Shown here one piece after another: positions 17,105 to 25,630 of a stretch of DNA of 64,000 bases. Positions within the stretch are counted from its first letter, which is position 1. Every line of letters begins with the position of its first letter. The translations under genes were made by a program, and so were the position numbers. The notes under the pieces are model-generated. The model saw nothing but the letters and a program-made list of their open reading frames with translations, searched no databases and had not been told where the DNA came from. Source of the DNA: Sodaliphilus sp050873765 (GTDB lineage: Bacteria > Bacteroidota > Bacteroidia > Bacteroidales > Muribaculaceae); assembly GCA_050873765.1 (NCBI GenBank), contig JBNMJK010000001.1, positions 1-64,000 of the forward strand, in the 5' to 3' direction.

Positions 17105-17112
17105 CAAAGTTA
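17105..17112 (-). promoter_or_regulatory. Predicted NlpC/P60 promoter element
   Basis: The minus strand reads TAACTTTG, a full consensus match, 45 bases upstream of the start. Confidence 0.5.
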
Positions 17113-17408
17113 CGAAAACCATCTTTTGCTGGCAAATTAGTGAAACACTCTTAAACATTTGCTTTTGTAAACTCACGCTCCCTTTTCTCTTTTGAAAATG
17201 TTACGCTCACACCCCTCAGAAGCTACAATTTGCTATTTCAAGTTTTGCCCTATCAGCTTTTTAAAAACTGAAAAACTTTACACATTTTAACAAATAAACA
17301 CAACTGTAAACGCATAATTTTACGCATTTTTGCACATATATGCCCGTTTGTGCATAAATAGTAGCGCGCAAGATAGTCGATATCTTCAGCGTAATATCCA
17401 TAATTATA

Positions 17409-17432
17409 TTAATTAATGTGTTAATTAATGTG
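17409..17432. repeat. 12-bp perfect tandem repeat
   Basis: TTAATTAATGTG occurs twice in direct succession, about 80 bases upstream of the predicted -7 element of the nicotinamidase-like gene. Confidence 0.8.
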
Positions 17433-17508
17433 CGCGCTGATGTCGTGAAATTTCAGGCGGCGTGTGAAAAACGAAATCGTAGCATTTTGCCGATAGTGAT
17501 ATTTTGCG

Positions 17509-17516
17509 TACTTTTG
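17509..17516 (+). promoter_or_regulatory. Predicted promoter of the nicotinamidase-like gene
   Basis: TACTTTTG matches TAnnTTTG, 18 bases before the ATG at 17535, so the leader is short. Confidence 0.5.
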
Positions 17517-17534
17517 TGATAAATTAGAATTGCT

Positions 17535-18125
17535 ATGGGCGATAGAAAAATGCTGATTGTGGTGGACCCACAAATCGACTTTATAAGCGGTTCGCTTCCG
17601 GTGCCGGGAGCTGCCGACGCGATGAATGCATTGGCCGACTATGTGAAGAAGCATGGTGGCGAGTATGCGCTGATGGTGGTGACCAACGACTGGCACCCCT
17701 ACAACCACTGCTCGTTTGCCGCCAATGGCGGGCCTTGGCCTATGCACTGCGTGCAGAACAGCGAGGGTGCAGCCACCTACTGGCCGCTTCTGGAGGCGCT
17801 TTACCAGAGCGATACCGAGACGATGTTTCTGCAAAAGGGCGATTTGCAGCACCGCGAGGAGTATTCTATCGTGCAAAACAGCGGTGCGCGCGAGTTTTTT
17901 GAATATACGCTCGACAATAGCCAGATTCCCGACGAGGCCGAGCGCTACCAGCAGGTGGACGTGTGCGGCATTGCCGGCGATGTGTGCGTGCTCAACACCC
18001 TCCGCGACCTGCTGCCCATCGTGGGCGCCGACCGCCTGCGCGTGATCACCCGCTTTTCTCCCTCGCTCGACGGGGGCAAGGCGCTCAAAGCCTTCATTGA
18101 TGAGAGCGGCATCACTGCTATATAA
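17535..18125 (+). CDS. pncA: Nicotinamidase-like isochorismatase-family hydrolase
   Basis: A 196-residue cytoplasmic enzyme. The isochorismatase-fold triad is present: Asp11 (VVDPQIDF), Lys101 (LQKGDL) and Cys151 (GDVCVLNT). The metal site of nicotinamidases is also there: Asp52, His54 and His58 in NDWHPYNHCSF, with WPMHCV following. This combination favours nicotinamidase, which turns nicotinamide into nicotinate for NAD salvage, over isochorismatase. No other NAD gene is adjacent; trmD follows after an 86-base gap. The assignment to PncA is by motif, so other amide hydrolase activity remains possible. Confidence 0.82.
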   Translation: MGDRKMLIVVDPQIDFISGSLPVPGAADAMNALADYVKKHGGEYALMVVTNDWHPYNHCSFAANGGPWPMHCVQNSEGAATYWPLLEALYQSDTETMFLQKGDLQHREEYSIVQNSGAREFFEYTLDNSQIPDEAERYQQVDVCGIAGDVCVLNTLRDLLPIVGADRLRVITRFSPSLDGGKALKAFIDESGITAI

Positions 18126-18211
18126 TATAAGGGGAGGTGAATGACCGTATGCCCTGTCGGCAGCCGGCTATTTGATTTTTTTTGAAAATGTAAAAAACTT
18201 AACTACGCTAA

Positions 18212-18889
18212 ATGAGAATAGACATACTTTCCGTCATGCCCGAAATGCTGGAGTCGCCACTGCACTGCTCCATTTTGCAGCGTGCCCAGGACAAAGGGCT
18301 CGTGGAAATTCATGTGCACAACCTGCGCGACTGGTCGCTGCGTAAGCACAGGAAGGTTGACGACTATCCCTTCAGCGGTGAGGCCGGTATGGTGATGCAG
18401 GTGGAACCCGTAGATCGCTGCATTGAGCAGCTGAAGAGTGAGCGGCACTACGATGAGGTGATTTTCACTTCGCCCGACGGCGATATTCTTGACCAGCCTA
18501 TGGCCAACTCCCTCTCGCTTGCCGAGAATCTCATCATTCTCTGCGGCCACTATAAGGGTGTGGACTATCGTATTCGCGAGCATCTGGTCACCAAGGAAAT
18601 ATCCATCGGCAATTATGTGCTCACCGGAGGCGAACTTCCTGCCGCTGTGATTGCCGACTCGGTGGTGCGCCTGATTCCCGGTGCTATCGGCGATGAGCAA
18701 AGCGCGCTCAACGACTCGTTTCAGGACAATCTGCTTGAGGCCCCGGTATATACCCGTCCCGCCGACTATAAAGGCTGGAAGGTGCCCGATATTCTGCTCA
18801 GCGGCAACCAGGCCAAGATTGAGGAATGGAAAATGCAGCAGGCCCTTGAGCGCACACGCCGCCTCCGACCTGACCTGCTGAACGACTAA
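18212..18889 (+). CDS. trmD: tRNA (guanine-37-N1)-methyltransferase
   Basis: A 225-residue SPOUT-fold methyltransferase that methylates G37 next to the anticodon of several tRNAs and so prevents frameshifting. Typical TrmD segments are seen: FSGEAGMVMQVEP (about 50-62), GHYKGVDYRIREHLVTKEISIGNYVLTGGE-type knot region (split about 111-140) and the C-terminal helical domain. The length is normal. It begins a plus-strand series with a divIC/ftsB-type gene 26 bases downstream, but lacks the rpsP/rimM/rplS neighbours seen in many other bacteria. Confidence 0.95.
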   Translation: MRIDILSVMPEMLESPLHCSILQRAQDKGLVEIHVHNLRDWSLRKHRKVDDYPFSGEAGMVMQVEPVDRCIEQLKSERHYDEVIFTSPDGDILDQPMANSLSLAENLIILCGHYKGVDYRIREHLVTKEISIGNYVLTGGELPAAVIADSVVRLIPGAIGDEQSALNDSFQDNLLEAPVYTRPADYKGWKVPDILLSGNQAKIEEWKMQQALERTRRLRPDLLND

Positions 18890-18915
18890 CGTGCTAATAA
18901 TAAAGAATTGAGAAT

Positions 18916-19230
18916 ATGGAAATGTTTGGCAAAAAAATAGAGCGCCCCGCATGGGTGCCGAGGTGGATGAGTTTCACCTTAGTGCTTTCGGTGATTACGA
19001 TTGCGCTCCTCTTTTTCGTGGGTCCCAACAACTTTATGAAGGTGGTGGAGCTGAAGAAGGAAATCAAGGAGCTGAAGTCGGAAATCAAGGCCGACCGCGA
19101 CACCACCGCCATCTACGAGGCGAAAACGCGCGAACTCAACACCGACAAGGCTTCGCTTGAGCGCATAGCCCGTGAGAAGTATGGCATGAAGCGGCTAAAT
19201 GAAGACGTTTACATCACCGACATTCCGTAA
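18916..19230 (+). CDS. DivIC/FtsB-type septum formation initiator
   Basis: A 104-residue bitopic protein: short cytoplasmic N-terminus, one membrane segment (about residues 19-39), then a coiled coil (KELKKEIKELKSEIK region, about 46-80) and the family's IAREKYGMKRLNEDVY ending. FtsB/DivIC proteins form a trimer with FtsL and FtsQ/DivIB and help activate septal cell-wall synthesis. It lies between trmD and a small membrane protein gene. Confidence 0.88.
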   Translation: MEMFGKKIERPAWVPRWMSFTLVLSVITIALLFFVGPNNFMKVVELKKEIKELKSEIKADRDTTAIYEAKTRELNTDKASLERIAREKYGMKRLNEDVYITDIP

Positions 19231-19280
19231 TTCATCATCATATTATTTATCCTCCTAATCAAAAAAACTAAACATCCGTT

Positions 19281-19670
19281 ATGTTATCAGAAAAAGGAAA
19301 GCAAAAAGCGCAATATATCATGCTGTCGGCAGCCATGGTGATTATGGTGGTGACGGCTTTGCTGCCCCTGCTGAATATCTACTGGGCTGGCTCAAAATGG
19401 ATTTTCGCCTTCGGGGCGGTGCTCGCCCTCGCCGAGCGGCTCACGGAGCGCTACCACGGCAAAAACCTGCGTGTGCGCCGCCTGGTGCGCATGGGTAAAG
19501 TGTCGGCGCTGCTCTATTGCGTGTCGGCCTACCTGCTCGTGTTTGCCCCCACAGGAAAAACCACCGACTGGCTGGCTTTCCTGATGGCAGGCGCTGTGAT
19601 GCAAATCTACTGTATGCTCGTTTACGACCATGAGATGAAGAAGGAAGAAAACAACGATAACAACTCCTAA
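19281..19670 (+). CDS. Small integral membrane protein of unknown function
   Basis: A 129-residue protein with four predicted membrane helices (about 12-31, 39-52, 73-90 and 96-114) and a charged C-terminal tail (HEMKKEENNDNNS). It lies 50 bases after the divIC/ftsB-type gene and 10 bases before the phosphoesterase gene, so it is probably in the same operon. No family motif was recognised. Confidence 0.7.
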   Translation: MLSEKGKQKAQYIMLSAAMVIMVVTALLPLLNIYWAGSKWIFAFGAVLALAERLTERYHGKNLRVRRLVRMGKVSALLYCVSAYLLVFAPTGKTTDWLAFLMAGAVMQIYCMLVYDHEMKKEENNDNNS

Positions 19671-19680
19671 AAACAAGATA

Positions 19681-21546
19681 ATGAAGAATTTCCAAAAATT
19701 AGCTTTTGCGATGATTGCCATAGGCGCTGCCATGGCTGGCCATGCGCAAAACATCAGCGGCCGCATCACTTGTGATGGTGTGGGCGTTGCAAATGTGCCT
19801 GTGAGCGACGGCTACGTGGTGACCTACACCAATGCCAATGGCGACTACAGTTTCACCAGTCAGAAAAAAAATGGGTATGTGTTCTATACGCTGCCCAGCG
19901 GCTATGAGCCCAGCACTTCCTACAATTTTATTTCTAAATTCTGGGAGCGGCTCACCTCTACCGATGTGAATACTGCCGAGACCCACGACTTTGTGCTCAA
20001 AAAGGTGGACAACGACGATTATCTGATGGTTATTGCCGCCGATTCCCATATTGCCCGCCGTAACAGCGACCAGACCATGTATCGCCAAAGCTACATTTCG
20101 GCGCTGAAGCAGGAGAAAGCCAACGCACAGGCTGCTGGCAAGCGCATCTATTCCATTATTCTTGGCGACCTCACTTGGGACAACTACTGGTATTCTAACT
20201 CCTACAATCTGAATAATTTCATGACCGACCAGAAGAGCTATGGCTACCCGATTATCCTCTTCCCTGTGATTGGCAACCACGACAACGACCCCGGTGTGGC
20301 CTACACCTCGGCCGACAAGGGCGCCACCACCGACTTTAAGTCGAGCCAGCCCTGGCGCGAGATTGTGAGCCCGAACTACTATTCGTTCAACTTAGGCAAG
20401 ACCCACTATGTGGTGCTCGACAACATATTCTATAAAAACCAGGACACCGGCGGCTCCTACAGCAAGGGTGTGGTGGGCTCGCGCAACTATGCCACTCGCG
20501 TGGAGCAATACCAGCTCGACTGGCTGAAAAAGGACCTTGAACATGTGGACGTGAACACGCCCATTGTGGTGTGCCAGCACATTCCCACCTTCCGCCTCAC
20601 CAGTGGCTTTACTGCCTATGGCGCAAGCGAAAGCTATTCTGCGCTTACTTCTATTCTGCGCTCCTATAAAGATGTGCATTTCGTGAGCGGACACACCCAC
20701 TACAACTACACGGCGCGTCCTGCGGCTTACCCCAACATGATGGAGCACAACATTGCCTCTATCTGCGCCACCTGGTGGTGGACCGGGGCCACAAACGGCA
20801 AGAATGTGAAGTATCAGGTGTGCCAGGACGGTTCGCCTGCTGGCTATAGCTTCTGGGAGGTGAACGGCACCAATTTCCAATGGAAATACCGCTCAATCAC
20901 TGGCAGTGGCGACAGCCAGATTCGTGGCTACGATATGAACAAGGTGAAGGATTTCATGAGCTCCGATGCCAGTGCCGTGGGCGTGGTGAAGAAATATGGC
21001 GCCACGGTGGTGCCTAATTACTCTTCTTACAAGAGCAACACGATTCTTGCCAACGTGTTTAACTACGATTCCGACTGGAAGGTGGAAATCACCGAGGGCA
21101 CCGACACGAAGTTGGTGCCGTCTCGCCTCAATGAGTACGACCCTTACCATGTGCTCGCCTTTGATGTGATGCGCTTCAAGAACGCTGGCTCTATCAACAC
21201 CGGTTTTGCCACAGAGAAGAATGGACACATGTTTCGCGCTTTTGCCACTACCGCCAATCTGCCTGTCACCATCAAGGTGACCGACCACTTCGGCCATGTG
21301 TATTACAAAACATTCCAGCGCCCTATGGCGTTTGCCCTCGACATGGAGGATCAGCAAGCCAATGCCGACCTTGGCGATGTGAACCAGGACGGTGAGGTGA
21401 ATGTGACCGATGTGACCGACATGATCAACTCGGTGCTGGGCTCGCAGTCGGCTTCGTTCTGCAAGATTACCGCCGACCTCAATGGCGACGGTGTGGTGAA
21501 TGTGACCGACGTGACCGCGCTCATCAATAAAATTCTTGCTCAATAG
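19681..21546 (+). CDS. Calcineurin-like phosphoesterase with C-terminal dockerin-like repeats
   Basis: A 621-residue secreted protein. After a signal peptide (1-22, ending GHAQ) there is a CarboxypepD_reg/Metallophos_N-like domain (to about 105), then the metallophosphatase core: ADSHIARR (metal Asp/His), LGDLTWD, GNHDNDP, CQHIPTF and SGHTHYNY. A Metallophos_C-like domain follows. The C-terminus has two dockerin type I calcium loops, DVNQDGEVNVTDVTDM and DLNGDGVVNVTDVTAL. The enzyme class hydrolyses phosphate esters in the envelope or outside the cell; the substrate is unknown. A paralogue without dockerin lies at 50431-52071. A terminator follows (21574-21622). Confidence 0.88.
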   Translation: MKNFQKLAFAMIAIGAAMAGHAQNISGRITCDGVGVANVPVSDGYVVTYTNANGDYSFTSQKKNGYVFYTLPSGYEPSTSYNFISKFWERLTSTDVNTAETHDFVLKKVDNDDYLMVIAADSHIARRNSDQTMYRQSYISALKQEKANAQAAGKRIYSIILGDLTWDNYWYSNSYNLNNFMTDQKSYGYPIILFPVIGNHDNDPGVAYTSADKGATTDFKSSQPWREIVSPNYYSFNLGKTHYVVLDNIFYKNQDTGGSYSKGVVGSRNYATRVEQYQLDWLKKDLEHVDVNTPIVVCQHIPTFRLTSGFTAYGASESYSALTSILRSYKDVHFVSGHTHYNYTARPAAYPNMMEHNIASICATWWWTGATNGKNVKYQVCQDGSPAGYSFWEVNGTNFQWKYRSITGSGDSQIRGYDMNKVKDFMSSDASAVGVVKKYGATVVPNYSSYKSNTILANVFNYDSDWKVEITEGTDTKLVPSRLNEYDPYHVLAFDVMRFKNAGSINTGFATEKNGHMFRAFATTANLPVTIKVTDHFGHVYYKTFQRPMAFALDMEDQQANADLGDVNQDGEVNVTDVTDMINSVLGSQSASFCKITADLNGDGVVNVTDVTALINKILAQ

Positions 21547-21573
21547 AGCACCATTTCTATTAATAATATGATA

Positions 21574-21622
21574 CAGCAGTAACCCAGCCCATTTGTGTAT
21601 AAGGGCTGGATTCTGCTTTTTT
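21574..21622 (+). terminator. Terminator after the dockerin-tailed phosphoesterase
   Basis: CCAGCCC at 21584-21590 pairs with GGGCTGG at 21603-21609, with outer AGCAG/CTGCT pairing, followed by TTTTTT. Confidence 0.75.
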
Positions 21623-21637
21623 AGCAACTACAATGAT

Positions 21638-21973
21638 ATGATGGAATTTCTTACCGACCACCACCTCTTGGGACTCACTATCGGGTTGTGCGCTTTTGTG
21701 TGCATAGGCCTGTTTCACCCGCTCGTGATAAAAGGCGAATACTATTTTGGCGTGAAAATTTGGTGGGTGTTTCTTATTGCGGGCATCGTGTGCGGTGGCG
21801 CGGCCTTGATGGTCGAGAATATTTTGCTCCAGGCTGTGCTGGGCGTGACGTCGTTTTCTTGCTTCTGGAGCATACTTGAAATCTTCGAGCAGCAGGAGCG
21901 TGTGCACAAGGGCTGGTTTCCGCGTAACCCTCGCCGCACCTATTACTGGGACCGCAAACCCGACGCCAAATAG
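21638..21973 (+). CDS. DUF4491 family membrane protein
   Basis: A 111-residue protein with three membrane helices (about 7-24, 36-55, 59-76). It shows the DUF4491 pattern: FHPLVIKGEYYFGVKIWWVF in the first half (split FHPLVIK / EYYFG) and the KGWFPRNPRR tail. The function of this family is not known. The start at the ATG at 21638 was chosen because an in-frame start further up lies inside the preceding terminator. It probably has its own transcription unit. Confidence 0.85.
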   Translation: MMEFLTDHHLLGLTIGLCAFVCIGLFHPLVIKGEYYFGVKIWWVFLIAGIVCGGAALMVENILLQAVLGVTSFSCFWSILEIFEQQERVHKGWFPRNPRRTYYWDRKPDAK

Positions 21974-22036
21974 CCGGCTCCATAATAAAAAATATTAAAT
22001 TAATCCAAAACAGCACCTTAATTAATAAGGATTTAC

Positions 22037-22044
22037 TAATTTTG
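22037..22044 (+). promoter_or_regulatory. Predicted promoter of the outer-membrane protein gene
   Basis: TAATTTTG, a full TAnnTTTG match, about 90 bases upstream of the ATG at 22133. Confidence 0.5.
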
Positions 22045-22132
22045 TAGTCTGTGGCGTGGCGCATCTTCCCAGGCTGGGAGGTGAACGCTCAATACGCCTG
22101 CACGAAATTTTCATCATTTATATCACGATAGA

Positions 22133-23374
22133 ATGAAGAATTACAGATACATGATCGCCACCATTGCAGTGGCTGTGGCTGGAGCCTTTCAGGCATCGGC
22201 ACAAGTGACTACCACTCCTTATTCCCGTATTGGCTACGGCACGCTCGGCGACAATGCCACCGGCATTCAGCGCCACATGGGCGGAGTGGGCTACGCTATG
22301 CAGGACGGCAGGGCCGTGAACACGAAAAACCCTGCATCGTATGCCGCCACCGACTCGCTCACCTTCCTCTGGGACGTGGGCGTGGATCTGAACCAGATCT
22401 GGAGTAAAGAGGGCGGCACCAAGGGCAGCACCTTCAGCGGTGGCCTCGACTACCTGAGCGGCGTGTTTCGCGTTGCTAAGAATGTGGGTGCCTCGTTTGG
22501 TTTTGTTCCCTATTCGTCTGTAAGCTATTCGTTCAACTCTGATTTGGAGAACGGCTCCGAAAATCGCTCAGGCAGTGGCTCCATCAGCGAACTCTACCTT
22601 GGTGGCGCATGGAATCCTGTAAAGGGCCTTTCGGTGGGTGCCAATTTCTCCTATATGTTCGGCACACTGGAGCACACCACCGCCATTGTAGGCTCATCTA
22701 CCTCGATGTTCTACCGCACGATGGAAGTGCGCGACTGGAATGTGCACATCGGCGCGCAATACGCCTATGATATCAACCGCAAGAACCGTCTGGTGGTGGG
22801 TGCTACCTACACCCCCAAGAAGACTTTCCGTGGCAATACGCTCGGCACTTTCTACGATGCCACCAGCGACACTAAAATCGACACGGCCTACCAGAGCAAG
22901 ATGAAGGGCAACTATGAGCAGCCCAACACCTTCGGCTTGGGTTTGAGCTACTCCCACAGCACAAAGCTGTTTGCCGAAATCGACTTCACCTACCAAGACT
23001 GGGCGAAGGCGAAATACACGCCAATGACTGGCTTTGAGCCAGCGAAGGTGAAATTCGACAACCGCTGGAAAGTGGCTGCCGGTATTCAATATGTGCCCGA
23101 CGACCGTGGCGGCTATCTGAAGCGAATGAATTACCGCTTGGGCGCTTTCTACAACCACGACTACCTGAACGTGCTGGGCAACAATGTGCGCGACTATGGC
23201 GTGAGCTGCGGTTTCGGTTTCCCGGCATTGGGCAGCAAGTCGCTCGTGAACCTCGGCTTTGAGTGGAAGCACCGTGTGTCGTCGCCCACCTGCCTGATCA
23301 AGGAAGACTACCTTAACATTACTTTCAGTGTCACTTTCAATGAAATGTGGTTCTGGAAGAATAAGATTCGCTAA
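22133..23374 (+). CDS. Outer-membrane beta-barrel protein (FadL/PorV-like)
   Basis: A 413-residue protein with a signal peptide (1-24, ending ASAQ) and a beta-barrel body. The N-terminal stretch with YSRIGYGTLGD, QRHMGGVGYAMQDG and NPASYAATD is typical of the Bacteroidota FadL-like outer-membrane transport proteins. It lies 41 bases upstream of lptC, so an operon with an LPS export gene is likely, though an LPS role for this protein is not shown. The protein ends in NKIR rather than a terminal aromatic residue, with WFWKNK just before it. Confidence 0.75.
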   Translation: MKNYRYMIATIAVAVAGAFQASAQVTTTPYSRIGYGTLGDNATGIQRHMGGVGYAMQDGRAVNTKNPASYAATDSLTFLWDVGVDLNQIWSKEGGTKGSTFSGGLDYLSGVFRVAKNVGASFGFVPYSSVSYSFNSDLENGSENRSGSGSISELYLGGAWNPVKGLSVGANFSYMFGTLEHTTAIVGSSTSMFYRTMEVRDWNVHIGAQYAYDINRKNRLVVGATYTPKKTFRGNTLGTFYDATSDTKIDTAYQSKMKGNYEQPNTFGLGLSYSHSTKLFAEIDFTYQDWAKAKYTPMTGFEPAKVKFDNRWKVAAGIQYVPDDRGGYLKRMNYRLGAFYNHDYLNVLGNNVRDYGVSCGFGFPALGSKSLVNLGFEWKHRVSSPTCLIKEDYLNITFSVTFNEMWFWKNKIR

Positions 23375-23415
23375 TTCATCTATATATAATTCTTTTTCAA
23401 TATTTCGCTCCCTTG

Positions 23416-24081
23416 ATGCAGATAGCGAGAATGATATTGCCTGCACTCCTGCTCACGTTGATGGCATGGGGTGCAGTGTCGTGTGGTGAACAGAAGCAGA
23501 AGAAAACGCCTCCACCGCCCGACCCCGATAAGGTGCCCACGATGGTGACACACGATATGCAGACCATCGTGAGTGACTCTGGCCGCACTCGCTATCGCAT
23601 TACCACCAAACTCTGGAATGTGTATAGCGAGGCTCGTGTGCCTCACTGGACTTTTCCTAATGGACTGGTGGCCGACGAGCTCGACGACAAATACCACAAC
23701 ACGGCCTCGCTGATTTGCGACTCTGGCTACTACGATATGAATAAGCGCATGTGGAGCGCGATTGGCAATGTGCGCCTCACGATGCGCAGCGGCGACCGCA
23801 TACTCTGCGACCGTATGTACTACGACGAGAATAGCTCGGTGGTCAACTGTATGGACAACGTGCGAATCACACGCACCAGCGGCGACAAGGTGGAAACCAA
23901 CCAAATGTTCTACAACACGAAGACGCGCCGCACCTATGGCGACACCTTTATCCATATAGAGGGCAGCGGTCGCGTGATTGAGGGCTACGGCTACGAGTAT
24001 TGGGACAACGACAAACGCTACGTGGTGCGCCGTGTGCAAGGCATCTTCCCCATCGACGACTCCCGCTTCCGCCCCCATTAA
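23416..24081 (+). CDS. lptC: LPS export protein LptC, lipoprotein form
   Basis: A 221-residue protein. The N-terminus is a lipoprotein signal (lipobox WGAVSC, Cys near residue 23) instead of the transmembrane anchor of E. coli LptC; this is common in Bacteroidota. The body is a repeated beta-jellyroll of OstA/LptC type (DGYYDMNKRMWSAIGNVRLTM-like repeats; YYDENSSVVNCMDNVRI). LptC links the LptB2FG transporter to the LptA bridge and passes LPS across the periplasm. The ATG at 23416 is preferred over the adjacent TTG at 23413. A C9 homopolymer lies about 20 bases past the stop. Confidence 0.85.
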   Translation: MQIARMILPALLLTLMAWGAVSCGEQKQKKTPPPPDPDKVPTMVTHDMQTIVSDSGRTRYRITTKLWNVYSEARVPHWTFPNGLVADELDDKYHNTASLICDSGYYDMNKRMWSAIGNVRLTMRSGDRILCDRMYYDENSSVVNCMDNVRITRTSGDKVETNQMFYNTKTRRTYGDTFIHIEGSGRVIEGYGYEYWDNDKRYVVRRVQGIFPIDDSRFRPH

Positions 24082-24163
24082 TTTTTCCCCCCACCGTCAC
24101 CCCCCCCCATTTTGCGGCTATCGATGATGGTGTGGCTGGCTAAATTCTTCATGATATACAATG

Positions 24164-24200
24164 AAGGGCACAAAGGAATCTACAGTCCTTTGTGCCCTTT
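24164..24200. terminator. Bidirectional terminator between lptC and pgi
   Basis: AAGGGCACAAAGGA pairs perfectly with TCCTTTGTGCCCTT over 14 bp with an 8-base loop. It lies between the two convergent genes. T-runs are modest on both sides. Confidence 0.75.
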
Positions 24201-24266
24201 ATGCTGGTTTGTGTCGGGCGTTTGCCGCCCCTTGGCGTAGCGTGCACGTGCCCTTTGTGGGGCGAA

Positions 24267-25595
24267 TCACTTCTTGAATTTGGCGCGAATGGCTTCGCTC
24301 TCGGCCTCATATCCGGGCTTGTTGAGCAGCGCAAACATATTCTTCTTGTAGGCTTCCACACCAGGCTGGTTGAACGGATTCACGCCCAGTATATAGCCAC
24401 TCACGCCACAAGCCTTCTCAAAGAAATAGATGAGTTGGCCAATATAGCGCTCCGTGAGTGCTGGAATGGTGATGAGCAGGTTAGGCACGCCACCATCTAC
24501 ATGCGCCAGGCGGGTGCCAAGTTCAGCCATTTTGTTTACCTCGTCCACATGTTTGCCAGCGAGGAAATTAAGTCCGTCGATGTTCGCACTGTCGTTAGGG
24601 ATTACAACGCTCTGGCTCATGTCGCCTACCGAGAGCACCGTCTCGAAAATGGTGCGTTCGCCGTCTTGAATCCATTGTCCCATCGAGTGGAGGTCGGTGG
24701 TGAAATCCACTGCGGCAGGGAAGATGCCATGGTGGCCCTTGCCCTCGCTTTCGCCATAGAGCTGCTTCCACCATTCCGCGAAGTAGTGGAGGCGAGGGCA
24801 GAAATTCACCAGAATTTCAATCTTCTTGCCAGCCCGGTAAAGGGCGTTGCGTGTCTGGGCGTAGGTGAGCACACACTCGTCGGATTCTTGCTCCATTTCC
24901 GCAGCACCAGCCACCAATGCTTTCACATCGAAGCCAGCCACTGCCACGGGAAGCAATCCTACGGCTGTGAGTACGGAGTAGCGCCCGCCCACATTGTCGG
25001 GGATAACGTAGGTCTTATAGCCCTCCTGTGTGGCAAGGCTGCGCAGTGCGCCCTTTTTAGCGTCGGTGATAGCCACGATGCGTTGTGCCGCCACCTCCTT
25101 GCCCTCCTGCTTCTCAAGCAGGTCTTTCAGCAGACGGAAAGCGATGGCAGGCTCAGTGGTAGTGCCCGATTTAGAGATGACGATGATGCCGAACTTGCGG
25201 TCTTTCAGCAGATCCATCAAGTCGGCGAGGTAATCTTCACCGATATTGTTGCCGGCAAAGAGCACCTTGCACTGGTTGGGCTTATAGGCGGCAAAACTGT
25301 CGCTCAAAGCCTCAATCACAGCCTTTGCGCCAAGATAGCTGCCACCGATGCCCACCGCCACCACATATTCGCAATTTTCGCGAAGCGATTTGGCAGTGGC
25401 CTCAATATCGGCAAGCCAGGCATCACTGATGCCACTTGGCAGGTGCAGCCAGCCGAGGAAGTCGGCGCCTTCACCGGTGCCATTTTCGAGTGTTTCGATA
25501 GCCTTGATAGCAGGCTCGTGCAGTGCATCCACCTTACTCTGGTCGATGCACTGACCCAGTGCGGCAAAATTTGCTACTTGAATCTTCTGTAACAT
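24267..25595 (-). CDS. pgi: Glucose-6-phosphate isomerase
   Basis: A 442-residue enzyme of the short, Bacillus-type length. It interconverts glucose-6-phosphate and fructose-6-phosphate in the cytoplasm. Family segments are present: VGIGGSYLGAKAVIEAL (sugar-phosphate binding, about 86-102), ISKSGTTTEPAIAFR (about 140-154) and the C-terminal GVEAYKKNMFALL with the catalytic Lys. A GNAT-family gene lies 35 bases upstream on the same strand, so they may be co-transcribed. Confidence 0.95.
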   Translation of the reverse strand: MLQKIQVANFAALGQCIDQSKVDALHEPAIKAIETLENGTGEGADFLGWLHLPSGISDAWLADIEATAKSLRENCEYVVAVGIGGSYLGAKAVIEALSDSFAAYKPNQCKVLFAGNNIGEDYLADLMDLLKDRKFGIIVISKSGTTTEPAIAFRLLKDLLEKQEGKEVAAQRIVAITDAKKGALRSLATQEGYKTYVIPDNVGGRYSVLTAVGLLPVAVAGFDVKALVAGAAEMEQESDECVLTYAQTRNALYRAGKKIEILVNFCPRLHYFAEWWKQLYGESEGKGHHGIFPAAVDFTTDLHSMGQWIQDGERTIFETVLSVGDMSQSVVIPNDSANIDGLNFLAGKHVDEVNKMAELGTRLAHVDGGVPNLLITIPALTERYIGQLIYFFEKACGVSGYILGVNPFNQPGVEAYKKNMFALLNKPGYEAESEAIRAKFKK

Positions 25596-25630
25596 AGCTT
25601 TTTTGTATCTTGTTATATTTTATGGTTTCG

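Larger units (their letters stand above)
17061..17534. other. AT-rich divergent intergenic region with two small repeats
   Basis: Holds the minus-strand promoter of the NlpC gene and the plus-strand promoter of the nicotinamidase-like gene. It also has an AAGATA-GTCGA-TATCTT palindrome (17370-17386) and a perfect 12-bp tandem repeat TTAATTAATGTG (17409-17432). No gene found. Confidence 0.6.
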
